Assembly (NCBI GenBank): GCA_000702525.1
Contig: JNIN01000001.1
Location: 806,001-870,000, forward strand
From: Lachnospiraceae bacterium AC2012
GTDB taxonomy: Bacteria > Bacillota > Clostridia > Lachnospirales > Lachnospiraceae
Direction: 5' to 3'
Length of the DNA stretch: 64,000 nucleotides
Shown: piece after piece, positions 18,011 to 26,302 of the stretch
How the letters are laid out: every line of letters begins with the position of its first letter
How positions within the stretch are numbered: position 1 is the stretch's first letter
Notes under the pieces: model-generated
The model's database searches: none
Seen by the model: only the letters and a program-made list of their open reading frames with translations
What the model was told of the DNA's origin: nothing
Translations under genes and position numbers: made by a program

Positions 18011-18089
18011 CTTTCACAACCTTTTACAACCTTTTACAACTTAATTATTCTTTCACAACCTTTTACAACCTTTTACAACCTTTTACAAC
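18011..18089. repeat. Seven 10-bp tandem units (GTTGTAAAAG on the minus strand)
   Basis: Units at 18011, 18021 and 18031, a 9-base spacer, then units at 18050, 18060, 18070 and 18080. On the plus strand each reads CTTTTACAAC; the first unit of each block reads CTTTCACAAC. The exact 10-bp period puts the units on one helix face. The 17927-18249 stretch holds no gene apart from these repeats and a terminator. Confidence 0.85.
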
Positions 18090-18098
18090 TTCAATTGT

Positions 18099-18132
18099 AA
18101 AAAGCAGCTACCTCGATTGAGATAACTGCTAT
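18099..18132 (-). terminator. Terminator of the AbiE locus; 34-bp direct repeat, copy 1
   Basis: AGCAG...CTGCT imperfect stem with a CGATTGAG core; in minus-strand direction it runs into TTTTT. The same 34 bases occur at 19170-19203. Confidence 0.7.
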
Positions 18133-18249
18133 TTTATCCTCCTACTTACATTAACTTGAGGTCGCAATTTGCGACCTCAAGTGGCTGCGGCCTCAAGATT
18201 ATTAAGATATAACGCTTAAATTCAAAAAAACATTCCAATATCAAACTTA

Positions 18250-18411
18250 TCATTTCCTAGTAACAACGCAGGTATCATACATAGCACGCCAGCCAGTTCC
18301 ATGAATCCGCCATGAATAATCCTTCTCCACAATTGGTATAGGAATAGACATCTCATTTGATACAGCGTTTACAATAGCTATAAATTGCTCTCTATCTTTA
18401 TGCAATAGCAT
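18250..18411 (-). pseudogene. Truncated AbiEii-type toxin (nucleotidyltransferase) remnant
   Basis: A 53-codon frame starts with ATG at 18411, overlapping the end of the AbiEi-like gene by 14 bases, the usual AbiE arrangement. The first 33 residues (LHKDREQFIAIVNAVSNEMS followed by IPIPIVEKDYSW) match the N-terminus of AbiEii/AbiGii toxins, including the VEKDY motif. The remaining 20 residues are unrelated and the catalytic GG...DxD region is absent. The toxin is therefore almost entirely deleted. Confidence 0.7.
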
Positions 18412-19018
18412 ATACTACTCCTGTCTCATACAAATTCTTGTATACCTTTGTAGGATACAAGCTGATGTACGCATCAATTACTTTTTTTGTGATATTTTCA
18501 TCTTTAATAATCTGAACCAACCTAGCCGGAATATCCTCAACAGATCCGTCAATATATTTGTCAAAGTCAACTAAAAAATCCAGAAACTGTAATACTCTAT
18601 AGTTTTCTTCAGTAATGACAGTTCTTGGCTTTCTAAGCAAAAATTTCTGCCCCTTTATTTCAATTTCTCGAACCTTAGCACTCGCCTCATTTGAAACTAT
18701 TTCTTGAACATATGGAACCTGCAGAGAAAGTCCCATTTGATTTGCAAATGTAAATCCAGCATAGTACCCACGCACCTTACCTCGCTGACTAACGTACTTA
18801 CATCTTGCAACAGTACTAGCTGATATTGGTACTAATCCTTTTAACTTCGATTTCCCTGGTAGATAATAGATTCCTGCATCATATCGGCAAAGCTTTCCTG
18901 CATCTACTAGCGCCTTCAGCTTTGGACGTAACGAATTACCAGGAATACCTAAATCTATATCTGATGTAAAAATTGGTTCATAGGCTTTATAATTTTCAAT
19001 CAAATAATCATATAGCAT
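18398..19018 (-). CDS. AbiEi-like antitoxin (DUF6088 family)
   Basis: 206 residues. The N-terminal winged-helix part (DYLIENYKAYEPIFTSDIDL, RPKLKALVDAGKLCRYDAGIYYLPG) and the following beta-rich region match AbiEi/DUF6088 type IV antitoxins that repress their operon and neutralise the AbiEii nucleotidyltransferase. The gene looks intact although the toxin is truncated. It lies between two identical 34-bp hairpin repeats. Confidence 0.8.
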   Translation of the reverse strand: MLYDYLIENYKAYEPIFTSDIDLGIPGNSLRPKLKALVDAGKLCRYDAGIYYLPGKSKLKGLVPISASTVARCKYVSQRGKVRGYYAGFTFANQMGLSLQVPYVQEIVSNEASAKVREIEIKGQKFLLRKPRTVITEENYRVLQFLDFLVDFDKYIDGSVEDIPARLVQIIKDENITKKVIDAYISLYPTKVYKNLYETGVVYAIA

Positions 19019-19169
19019 AACTACACCTCAACGCTTCTTGACCTTTTGAGTTAATAATCGTTTCTAAATGAAGTATAACGTCTTTTAACCGTCTGTGTCA
19101 AGAAACGTTATCATAATCCATTGCCTACCTCCTTTGAATAGTGAATAGTTACTGCTCAAAATGAGTGCA

Positions 19170-19203
19170 AAAAAGCAGCTACCTCGATTGAGATAACTGC
19201 TAT
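19170..19203 (-). terminator. Terminator of the GNAT gene; 34-bp direct repeat, copy 2
   Basis: Identical to 18099-18132. In minus-strand direction the hairpin is followed by TTTTTT. It is preceded by a block (about 19193-19240) that recurs in diverged form at about 52482-52533 after the EamA gene. Confidence 0.75.
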
Positions 19204-19246
19204 GTAACGTTCAATATTCAATTAGGTCGACAACCTGGATTTTATA

Positions 19247-19804
19247 CTATATAGCCTTATACATAGTGATTTCATCAAGGTTACTTCCATCATCAAGTAT
19301 AAATGCATTAGGAAGTCGTCCCCATTCTTCAAAGCCCATTTTTTTATAGAGACCTTGCGCAGTTTTATTATCTGAAAGGACACCGAGTTCTATATACTGA
19401 TATCCTGCAGTTTTAGCAAATTTAATTGCATATTCCATAAGTATGGTACCTAATCCTTCTCCATGATATTCTTTTCGAACAGCAAGGCCAATACTGCAAC
19501 GATGTTTAGTTTTTCTTCCTTTACCTACATTTCTAATAGCTATATTCCCAATAATTCTATTTCCATCAAAAATGGAAAGCATACCTTGACGATCATCCTC
19601 GAAAAGTCCATTTAATCGTTCTCTTTCAGCAAGAATATCTTTCTCTGTTTGTCCAACTTCATTCCCATATCTAGACATAAAATGTGTATCATTAGATACT
19701 TGATGCATAAAATCAAGAAATTGTTCCGCATAATCAGGACCTATAGATACAATCCTTAATTCTTTGCCACTCTTACAAGTTATGATTTCAGTTTCAAAAT
19801 GCAT
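19247..19804 (-). CDS. GNAT-family N-acetyltransferase
   Basis: 185 residues with the acetyl-CoA loop RKEYHGEGLGTILMEYAI and the C-terminal NKTAQGLYKKMGFEEWGRLP. The length and IGNIAIRNVGKGRKTKHRC stretch place it near ribosomal-protein or spermidine-type acetyltransferases. Substrate unknown. Its stop is followed by TTGTCGACC, part of the junction-type repeat described in the findings. Confidence 0.85.
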   Translation of the reverse strand: MHFETEIITCKSGKELRIVSIGPDYAEQFLDFMHQVSNDTHFMSRYGNEVGQTEKDILAERERLNGLFEDDRQGMLSIFDGNRIIGNIAIRNVGKGRKTKHRCSIGLAVRKEYHGEGLGTILMEYAIKFAKTAGYQYIELGVLSDNKTAQGLYKKMGFEEWGRLPNAFILDDGSNLDEITMYKAI

Positions 19805-19840
19805 TATTGTCCCTCCTATGTAGTTAAACTATTCGATGAT

Positions 19841-20362
19841 TTAAATAAGAGTATAACCTCTGAACCCGCGCGCGGAATAGTACGAATCCGCCCCGTTATG
19901 GAATGTGAAAACCGTTCCGTAACGTCGTTCACAGAACAATGCACCGCCCTTGTCGCGAATATCATCCGGCGTAGTAATCCAACTTGACGTTTTCAAATCA
20001 AATTCCCCGAGACTTTGCAGTCGGCGATAGAGTTCCTCCGTCATAATCAAAACGCCGATTTCTTTTGCTTTCCATTCGGCGCTGCCTGACGGCGGATTTT
20101 TAGTACGCCCCTGTAATGCCTTTTCGTCATAGCACAGGCTTCTACGCCCAGAAGGGGACTCCTTTGCGCAGTCGCAGAAAATTAGCTTTCCCGTCTTTTC
20201 GTCATAACCGATGGTATCCGGTTCTCCGCCGCTCTCCTCCATCCTTCTCAAAACGTCCATGGACTCCGGATGCTCAAGCAAACGTTTCTCCACGTCAAGC
20301 CAACTCAATTCCATATGAAGATTCTTATTATCCTGAAACCTCGCTTTTAATATTTCTAACAT
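19841..20362 (-). CDS. DUF4256-family protein
   Basis: 173 residues. The pattern GGEPDTIGYDEKTGKLIFCD, YDEKALQGRTKNPPSGSA and YYSARGFRGYTLI is characteristic of DUF4256 proteins. No function is established. Its base composition is visibly more GC-rich than the flanking AT-rich genes, which suggests a separate origin. Confidence 0.8.
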   Translation of the reverse strand: MLEILKARFQDNKNLHMELSWLDVEKRLLEHPESMDVLRRMEESGGEPDTIGYDEKTGKLIFCDCAKESPSGRRSLCYDEKALQGRTKNPPSGSAEWKAKEIGVLIMTEELYRRLQSLGEFDLKTSSWITTPDDIRDKGGALFCERRYGTVFTFHNGADSYYSARGFRGYTLI

Positions 20363-20415
20363 GGTTTACCCCCTCCCAATTTCATTTTTCCAATATAGCC
20401 ATTTGCATAATACTA

Positions 20416-21723
20416 TTATATAAATGTTGCCATGTACAAAGGCAATGTAATGATACCGTCTTCGCTTACACCTATATTTCCATCCATGAACTTATATGCA
20501 TAAGGTATGTTCTTTTCCTTCTTGATAATTGAACTTAGTGAATTGGCTTTAGTCTTACCACTTTTAACTTCTATAGGAACGACCTTACCATCAACTTGAA
20601 TAATAAAATCCAATTCTTTCCTTGTGGTTTCATTTTTGTAGAAATACAGATCATATCCTTTTTTATGAAGTGCATCTGCAACCGCACATTCATATAATCC
20701 ACCCTTTGTATTACCAGATAGTGTATTTTCTACAATATGCTGCTTCAATGAAAAGTCTTTCATAGATACTAAAAGCGACAAATCTGTTGTATACGCTCTA
20801 AAAAAGTCATTTCTTGCGTAATCTTCTAAGTCATATTTAACATCAGTAACCAATTTGCATAATTGTACCATGTCAGCCCTAAGCAACCACTCAATACTCG
20901 AATAATACTTTTGCGCCCTTGCTCCATGCTCTATTTCTTTATATTGAAATTTATGATTTTCTTTATCAAGTAATTGTTTTGCAAGAGTTAAATAGCACTT
21001 TTCTGCTTTAACCTTTTCCTCCGCTGTTGCGTAGTGAGCTATATCATATTGATACCCTTGCAGCAGATTTTTTTGAACAAAATCCACATCTCTAAAATCT
21101 TTTGTATCAATATACTTTTGAACTGCCTCAGGCATACCTCCAATTGCGATATATAATCTGTAATATTGCATAATCTGCTTGTGAACAGAATCAGGGATTG
21201 GTTTCATTGTCTTCAAATATGAATGCAATGAGCCAATTACAGTTTCTGATAAACCTATCCCCCACAGAAACTCTTCAAAATCCAAGCCATACATCCTTAG
21301 ATAATCTACATACCCAACAGGATAGGATGAGGCTCTTTTATAATCTATTCCAAGTAAAGAACCTGACGCTATTACATCATATTGATTATCTAGCGCCCAA
21401 AACTTCAAGGATGTAATTGCCTCCTCACATTCCTGAATCTCATCTAAAAAAATCAATGTCTTCCCAGGTATGATTTTCTTGTCTGGAAACCGGAAGCGTA
21501 ATGCTAGCACCATATTTTCAACAGTAAGATCTCCTGAAAAGATTTCAACAGCAGAAGGGGTCTGCTTAAAATTTATTTCCACTAATTCCTCGTATTTCGC
21601 CTCTGCAAACCTCTCAATAGCAAAAGTTTTTCCAGTTTGTCTTGCGCCTTGGACAATCAAACACTTTTTATTTTTAGTTAAAACCCAGTTTTCAAGCTGT
21701 TTTGTGAGCTTTCTTTTTAACAT
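20416..21723 (-). CDS. AAA ATPase with DUF4143 (AAA_14 family)
   Basis: 435 residues. Walker A is VQGARQTGKTFAIERF near residue 25-40, Walker B LIFLDEIQECEEAI near 90, and the C-terminal DUF4143 domain ends in a PD-(D/E)xK-like core (ELDFIIQVDGKVVPIEVKSG). Such proteins are widespread and functionally unassigned, often thought to be nuclease-linked or toxin-like. Three exact 12-mers spaced by 33 bp surround its promoter. Confidence 0.87.
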   Translation of the reverse strand: MLKRKLTKQLENWVLTKNKKCLIVQGARQTGKTFAIERFAEAKYEELVEINFKQTPSAVEIFSGDLTVENMVLALRFRFPDKKIIPGKTLIFLDEIQECEEAITSLKFWALDNQYDVIASGSLLGIDYKRASSYPVGYVDYLRMYGLDFEEFLWGIGLSETVIGSLHSYLKTMKPIPDSVHKQIMQYYRLYIAIGGMPEAVQKYIDTKDFRDVDFVQKNLLQGYQYDIAHYATAEEKVKAEKCYLTLAKQLLDKENHKFQYKEIEHGARAQKYYSSIEWLLRADMVQLCKLVTDVKYDLEDYARNDFFRAYTTDLSLLVSMKDFSLKQHIVENTLSGNTKGGLYECAVADALHKKGYDLYFYKNETTRKELDFIIQVDGKVVPIEVKSGKTKANSLSSIIKKEKNIPYAYKFMDGNIGVSEDGIITLPLYMATFI

Positions 21724-21735
21724 AATTCTTTCTCC

Positions 21736-21813
21736 ATCAACATTTTGATAAGTATATTATATACTCAAATCAACATTTTGGAAAGAAAATATGTAGCTCC
21801 CATCAACATTTTG
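21736..21813 (-). promoter_or_regulatory. Three phased 12-bp repeats over the DUF4143 ATPase promoter
   Basis: ATCAACATTTTG occurs exactly at 21736-21747, 21769-21780 and 21802-21813, i.e. with a period of 33 bp. A minus-strand TATAAT (21761-21756) lies between copies 1 and 2 and a weak TTTCCA -35 (21784-21779) overlaps copy 2. The arrangement looks like an array of operators for a repressor. Confidence 0.75.
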
Positions 21814-21829
21814 GATTATAGAAAAACTA

Positions 21830-21865
21830 TTGACCCTAACGTTACGTCATAGTTTATTGTATAAT
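21830..21865 (+). promoter_or_regulatory. MerR-type operator/promoter
   Basis: GACCCTAACGTTACGTCATA (21832-21851) resembles the operators of the Mta/TipA group of MerR regulators, in which GACC-CTAACGTT is typical. TATAAT lies at 21860-21865, followed by GGAGGG before the ATG. Autoregulation by the downstream MerR protein is likely. Confidence 0.6.
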
Positions 21866-21884
21866 TACCACGGAGGGAAAAGCA

Positions 21885-22610
21885 ATGATGACAGTAAATG
21901 AAGTAAGCAAATTAGCAGGCGTGAGTATACGCACACTGCAATACTATGATTCAATTGGACTACTAAAGCCGGCAGAGTACACTGAATCAGGGTATCGACT
22001 GTATGACGATGCAGCAATGGAACGTTTGCAACAGATTTTATTATTCAGAGAGCTGGAGTTCCCGTTAAAAGAAATTAAGGAAATCATTACGCGGCCTGAT
22101 TTTGATAAGAAGAAGGCTCTAGAACAACAGATTGAACTTCTTACAATGAAAAAAGAGCATCTGGAAAGCCTTATAGATTTCGCCCGTGGAATACAAAACG
22201 GAGGAAATAATATTATGGATTTTACAGCATTTGATACTAGTAAGTTAGAGGAATACACAAGAAAAGCGAAAGAGCAATGGGGAGACAGCAAGGCTTTTTC
22301 AGAATATGAACAGAAGTCAGCTTCTCGCTCAACAGATGATGAGAAAAAGCTTTGGAGTAACTTCATGAAGTTATTTGAGAAATGTGGCAAGCTTAAGGAT
22401 TCTGATCCTAAATCTGCCGAAGCTCAGGCTATGGTAAAGGACATCCAGAACTACATCACAAAAAACTTCTATGAATGCACCAATGAAATTCTTGCAGGTC
22501 TTGGTAAGATGTACGCCGCAGAAGGCGAATTCAAAACAAACATCGATAAAGCCGGTGGAAATGGTACTGCCGAGTTTGTCAGCCGTGCCATTGCAGAATA
22601 TGTAAAATAA
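21885..22610 (+). CDS. MerR-family regulator with TipAS antibiotic-recognition domain
   Basis: 241 residues. The MerR helix-turn-helix (TVNEVSKLAGVSIRTLQYYD, GLLKPAEYTESGYRLYDD) is followed by a dimerisation coiled coil and a C-terminal TipAS-like helical domain (NFYECTNEILAGLGKMYAAE). These proteins bind thiopeptide or other drugs and activate promoters with a long spacer. A second ATG immediately follows the first; either can start. It is convergent with the Nudix gene. Confidence 0.88.
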   Translation: MMTVNEVSKLAGVSIRTLQYYDSIGLLKPAEYTESGYRLYDDAAMERLQQILLFRELEFPLKEIKEIITRPDFDKKKALEQQIELLTMKKEHLESLIDFARGIQNGGNNIMDFTAFDTSKLEEYTRKAKEQWGDSKAFSEYEQKSASRSTDDEKKLWSNFMKLFEKCGKLKDSDPKSAEAQAMVKDIQNYITKNFYECTNEILAGLGKMYAAEGEFKTNIDKAGGNGTAEFVSRAIAEYVK

Positions 22611-22614
22611 CCAG

Positions 22615-22640
22615 ACAGGAGGCACCGAAGTGCCTCCTGT
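22615..22640. terminator. Bidirectional terminator between MerR and Nudix genes
   Basis: ACAGGAGGCAC and GTGCCTCCTGT form an 11-bp perfect stem around a CGAA loop. It serves both convergent genes and is the best conserved of the three hairpins of this family. Confidence 0.8.
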
Positions 22641-22656
22641 TCTTGATTTAAATACT

Positions 22657-23394
22657 CTATTTCTCTTCGCGATTCTTCCTATTTCCCATAACCATTCCAA
22701 GAATCATTCCAACGCTCATGCCGACACACATCCAGGTTCCAATTCTATCAGTAGCTGCTCCAATAGCCACTCCAACAGCTATACCGATGCACATACCAAT
22801 AGACATTCCATATGATATTCGTTCAGACCTTCTCTCATCTGCTTTAACGTATTTACGAACTATCTCAAGTCCGCCCATAGGAACGCAGAACTTCTCATCC
22901 CTCGGTGGCTGGCATGCCTGATACACTTCCTCCAGGTCGAACCACTCTACACTGTCCAGCTCTTCCTTTTGGATGGTAAGGTTATCGATTCCTACTTCCT
23001 CGTCATAGACATAGACGAATGCGATTTCATTGTCCTTGAATGGCTTGCCATGGAATTCCTTTTCATACTGAATTGGAAATGTTCCTGCAAAATGCAAATC
23101 ATCCGGATCCGCCTGGATACCAAGCTCCTCCGACAATTCTCTAACAGCAGATTCCAATGGCTCATCCCCAGCCTGAATATGCCCAGCAGATGAAGTGTCA
23201 TATCTGCCCGGAAAAGAATCCTTATTCATAGCTCTCTTCTGTAAAAGAACCTCTGTCTTATCTCCCTTTTCACGAACCACCCAAATGTGAGCAGTTCTAT
23301 GTCTAATGCCCTCAGCGTGCGCCTGCGATCTGGTCACTGTCTCGCCTGTAGGCTGCCCGTTTTCATCTACGATATCAAAAATCTCTTCTGCCAT
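22657..23394 (-). CDS. Nudix hydrolase with a C-terminal glycine-zipper membrane tail
   Basis: 245 residues. The first 180 form an IPP-isomerase/YfcD-like Nudix domain with the Nudix box GHIQAGDEPLESAVRELSEE. Residues from about 190 form two Gly/Met-rich hydrophobic segments (SYGMSIGMCIGIAVGVAIG and MCVGMSVGMILGMVMG) of glycine-zipper type, which is unusual for this family. It may tether the enzyme to the membrane. It overlaps the terminator side of the MerR gene and is 5 bp from the GNAT gene upstream. Confidence 0.83.
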   Translation of the reverse strand: MAEEIFDIVDENGQPTGETVTRSQAHAEGIRHRTAHIWVVREKGDKTEVLLQKRAMNKDSFPGRYDTSSAGHIQAGDEPLESAVRELSEELGIQADPDDLHFAGTFPIQYEKEFHGKPFKDNEIAFVYVYDEEVGIDNLTIQKEELDSVEWFDLEEVYQACQPPRDEKFCVPMGGLEIVRKYVKADERRSERISYGMSIGMCIGIAVGVAIGAATDRIGTWMCVGMSVGMILGMVMGNRKNREEK

Positions 23395-23399
23395 TTTTA

Positions 23400-23897
23400 C
23401 TACATCCTCTTCTCAAATCTAAAAAATAAATCCGAACCATCATCTCCATCTGGAGCCTTCGGATCTATGTGTTTTGAATTATAAAACTCCACTGCGGCAA
23501 ATCCACAGCGATTAATATAGAAATGCAGGTTTCTGGTATCAAAATAAGGAGTACAGGTTTCCCAAAGAGTGACCTCCGGGTGCTTTTCTTCAATCGCATT
23601 CCAAATCATTTGACCTATCCCTTTGCTTTGTGTTCCACTCTTTACATAAAGGGAATCCAAGTCTCCGTGTTCTCCATTAATCAAAACAATCGCTCCACCA
23701 AGAAGCTCTCCATTAACAACAGCTTTATAAGCTATCGCACCCTTGGTACTCAATGATTTATTTATATGTGACTCTGGCAGAATTTCTTCATCCAAGTTCT
23801 CTTCCCACGCAGCCGCCCCTAATTGAAAAGCTTCCTGCATGTCATATTTAAATATCGGTAAGTCTGCTTCCTCAACAGGTAGTAATTGAAAATCCAT
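23400..23897 (-). CDS. GNAT-family N-acetyltransferase
   Basis: 165 residues from the ATG at 23897 (MDFQLLPVEEADLPIF), chosen over the upstream frame start at 23942 because AAAGGAA precedes it. The acetyl-CoA loop is VKSGTQSKGIGQMIWNAIEE and the C-terminus has FYINRCGFAAVEFYN. Substrate unknown. It is the gene immediately upstream of the Nudix gene. Confidence 0.82.
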   Translation of the reverse strand: MDFQLLPVEEADLPIFKYDMQEAFQLGAAAWEENLDEEILPESHINKSLSTKGAIAYKAVVNGELLGGAIVLINGEHGDLDSLYVKSGTQSKGIGQMIWNAIEEKHPEVTLWETCTPYFDTRNLHFYINRCGFAAVEFYNSKHIDPKAPDGDDGSDLFFRFEKRM

Positions 23898-23943
23898 AGT
23901 TTTATTATTCCTTTGCCAAAAGTTTAAGTCCTGCAATGCCAAG

Positions 23944-24375
23944 TTATTTTTTATTCCTATATTTCTTAACTACACTTATACGCAATTTTTCCATGCGTTG
24001 TTGAAGATCATACACTCGTTGTTCATCATAATGTAATCGCCTTTTAACCTCTTGAAATACTTCGTATTTTTCTTGATCATTATCAATATAATGAAAATCC
24101 AAGTAACACTGATGAGCCCAGTAATTACGGATTTCCCTTATGTCTTCTAATAGTTCATAATCTTTAGGCTTAATCTTGGCAAACCCCTTTTCCTTATCTA
24201 GTTTTCGGAATTCAATAAGAATTTTTCCCAATGGGGCATCTGCAAGAATTTCATAATTGTCATTAAATTGGCCATCTTTTAGTGTTGCATATATAATTTT
24301 TAAATCTTGCTCTAGATACTGCATAGACATTAATAATTCACTATGCACCACCTTAAATAATTCCATCTCATCCAT
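23944..24375 (-). CDS. Putative HEPN-domain protein
   Basis: 143 residues from the ATG at 24375; an in-frame extension to 24447 contains a TATAAT-like box and is less likely translated. The helical protein contains REIRNYWAHQ around residue 80-89. This gives the RX4H motif (R83, H88) of HEPN ribonucleases or nucleotide-transferase partners. No other domain is visible. It ends next to the chromosomal-type GNAT gene and begins the defence-like island. Confidence 0.55.
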   Translation of the reverse strand: MDEMELFKVVHSELLMSMQYLEQDLKIIYATLKDGQFNDNYEILADAPLGKILIEFRKLDKEKGFAKIKPKDYELLEDIREIRNYWAHQCYLDFHYIDNDQEKYEVFQEVKRRLHYDEQRVYDLQQRMEKLRISVVKKYRNKK

Positions 24376-24466
24376 ATATATTTTTTCTTTATTCTTCCTT
24401 ACTATTCCAGAACATATTTCATTATACCTGAAACGTTCTCCTATCAATTGTCTACCATCACACTAA

Positions 24467-24847
24467 CTACATACATTCTCCCCATTCTTCAAGTGACATG
24501 TATTTCTGAAGTTTATAGTTTGCTTCTGAAACGGCATTATACATATCTTGATTAACTTTTCCATTAACCGGAATAGTAAAGCCCCCTGCAGCAGCCTCCT
24601 TAATGCTTGGAATAAAGAATCCTAAATATAAGTCACTACCATTTGCATTTTTTCCTAACTCTAAATAATGTGCGTCCTCCCTTAGCTCACGCTTCAAAAC
24701 AGAATACTCCCTACGTATCATTTCTGCTGTAACATCTCTATTACCGTCTAGATACATGCTAATTATTTTCATAAGATGTTCCGTTCGACCAATATAATTA
24801 ACCATTACCGACGCCAAATCGCTATTTTCCATATTCTTATAATCCAT
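24467..24847 (-). CDS. Hypothetical small helical protein
   Basis: 126 residues, alpha-helical and charged, without a recognised domain (GRTEHLMKIISMYLDGNRDV, YNAVSEANYKLQKYMSLEEW). It lies just upstream of the HEPN-like gene and 98 bp downstream of the 399-residue gene, so it may be part of one transcription unit. Confidence 0.55.
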   Translation of the reverse strand: MDYKNMENSDLASVMVNYIGRTEHLMKIISMYLDGNRDVTAEMIRREYSVLKRELREDAHYLELGKNANGSDLYLGFFIPSIKEAAAGGFTIPVNGKVNQDMYNAVSEANYKLQKYMSLEEWGECM

Positions 24848-24945
24848 AAAATAATCCCCCTAACAATATACATTTTATTAAATGCAAGATCATGCATAAA
24901 GATCCATTTCATCAAAACATTTTCTATAACAAAGATTATTTCTCA

Positions 24946-26145
24946 TTATATTAGTCCCTGTTCCTTGCTCTCTAAATACAAAGCAGTTCTTACTAATAAC
25001 TTAATTTCTTGATAATCCATTTTTTTCACATCAATTACTACCCATTTTTTTGCAAATTCTTGATAAAACCTCTCAGCTTGTATAAGTCCCCACATCTCAT
25101 TACTATTTGGTGATATGTATTCGTGCTTTTCATTCAAATATGTAAATATCTTTTCTAATTGGTAATATGCCATTCTATGTAAATTATTCGGAAAAATACT
25201 AAGTGCATCTATAATTACTTCATAATTTCCCATGCTGTTCATACTATCAACTGAATCACATATTTGTGGGATATGCGATTCAATATAACCTCTGTATTCT
25301 TTTATAGTCTCTAAATTATCCGTATTTGATATTGGGCATAATAATTCCTCCAATAATCTTTCGACCGAATATGTACTTTCATGTCTCTGATCCAATATTT
25401 CGCATATATTTCTAAGCACTTGTTCTGGATTGCCACTTCTATTTACTTTTACCTTCCTCCATTCCGAAAATACTTCTTCCGAATTTTTCTTAACCCACTC
25501 GGTAACACGTTTTAATTCACCGTATTTTTCACTGATAAACCCTTTTATACAATCAAACGAAAAAACAATATCATGTGAATCCCAATCATCCTCATCTCGC
25601 TTTGATGCATATAGTCTCACGCCTACAGGTTCATCACAATGAAACGAGTACAATGTATGTTTATTAGCAATTACCCATGGAGAAACTTGTGTACCAAATA
25701 TATTTTTAAATGATTTATTTCTATTTGTTTCATATGGATGTGCTATAGAAATAGATCGAAAATACTCAAAAAAGCTTTCATCCGTTGGACACTCTTCTTC
25801 ATTCATAGAAACCGGTTCTTTCCTACATGCATCAAGGAAATACTTTTTTCTAAAATTACTTACTGGTTCTCCCCCAATTGTTCTTTTATATATCATATTC
25901 ACGCCATCATTCAGCATACATGCAAACATAATAAAACAAATAAACTCTTCCTCAGAGTTTGGATAACTCCAATGATTATTTAAGTACCTAACTGATGTAT
26001 CCAATCTATCCATGACAACGCAGCATAAATTATACAAATCTGTAAGCTCACGTTCTTCTGAAAGAATTGGTGATTCTACAACAGCCTCCCTAAACTCAGT
26101 GCATATATTTTCATCTAATTTATCTATTTCGATATTTTTATCCAT
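24946..26145 (-). CDS. Hypothetical protein with an RX5H (HEPN-like) motif
   Basis: 399 residues, cytosolic and mostly helical. FFEYFRSISIAHPYETNRNK around residues 125-144 contains R130-x5-H136, spaced as in HEPN active sites. The surrounding region (FGTQVSPWVIANKHTL) seems conserved in character, but no named family is recognised. Good ribosome site TTGGAGGTGG. It is separated from the resolvase-like gene by a hairpin at 26261-26290 and so is probably a separate unit. Confidence 0.55.
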   Translation of the reverse strand: MDKNIEIDKLDENICTEFREAVVESPILSEERELTDLYNLCCVVMDRLDTSVRYLNNHWSYPNSEEEFICFIMFACMLNDGVNMIYKRTIGGEPVSNFRKKYFLDACRKEPVSMNEEECPTDESFFEYFRSISIAHPYETNRNKSFKNIFGTQVSPWVIANKHTLYSFHCDEPVGVRLYASKRDEDDWDSHDIVFSFDCIKGFISEKYGELKRVTEWVKKNSEEVFSEWRKVKVNRSGNPEQVLRNICEILDQRHESTYSVERLLEELLCPISNTDNLETIKEYRGYIESHIPQICDSVDSMNSMGNYEVIIDALSIFPNNLHRMAYYQLEKIFTYLNEKHEYISPNSNEMWGLIQAERFYQEFAKKWVVIDVKKMDYQEIKLLVRTALYLESKEQGLI

Positions 26146-26260
26146 ATGATATCCACCTCCAATATAGTGCCTAAATGCACATTTTAATCACTTACACGAT
26201 TTTAGCATACAATTTAATATTAAAATGGTTCATTAATCTAACTTGTGTCATACCACTAAA

Positions 26261-26290
26261 ATGGGTAGTCTAAAAATGGACTACCCATTA
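26261..26290 (-). terminator. Hairpin after the resolvase-like gene
   Basis: AATGGGTAGTC and GACTACCCATT are perfect inverted arms around AAAAATG-type loop; the minus strand continues into TTTTAG. It lies 13 bases after the stop of the resolvase-like gene. Confidence 0.7.
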
Positions 26291-26302
26291 CTAATAATTG
26301 CG

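Noticed and set aside
18011-18089. Possible CRISPR array
   Set aside because: The units are 10 bp and directly tandem without spacers; no cas genes are nearby.
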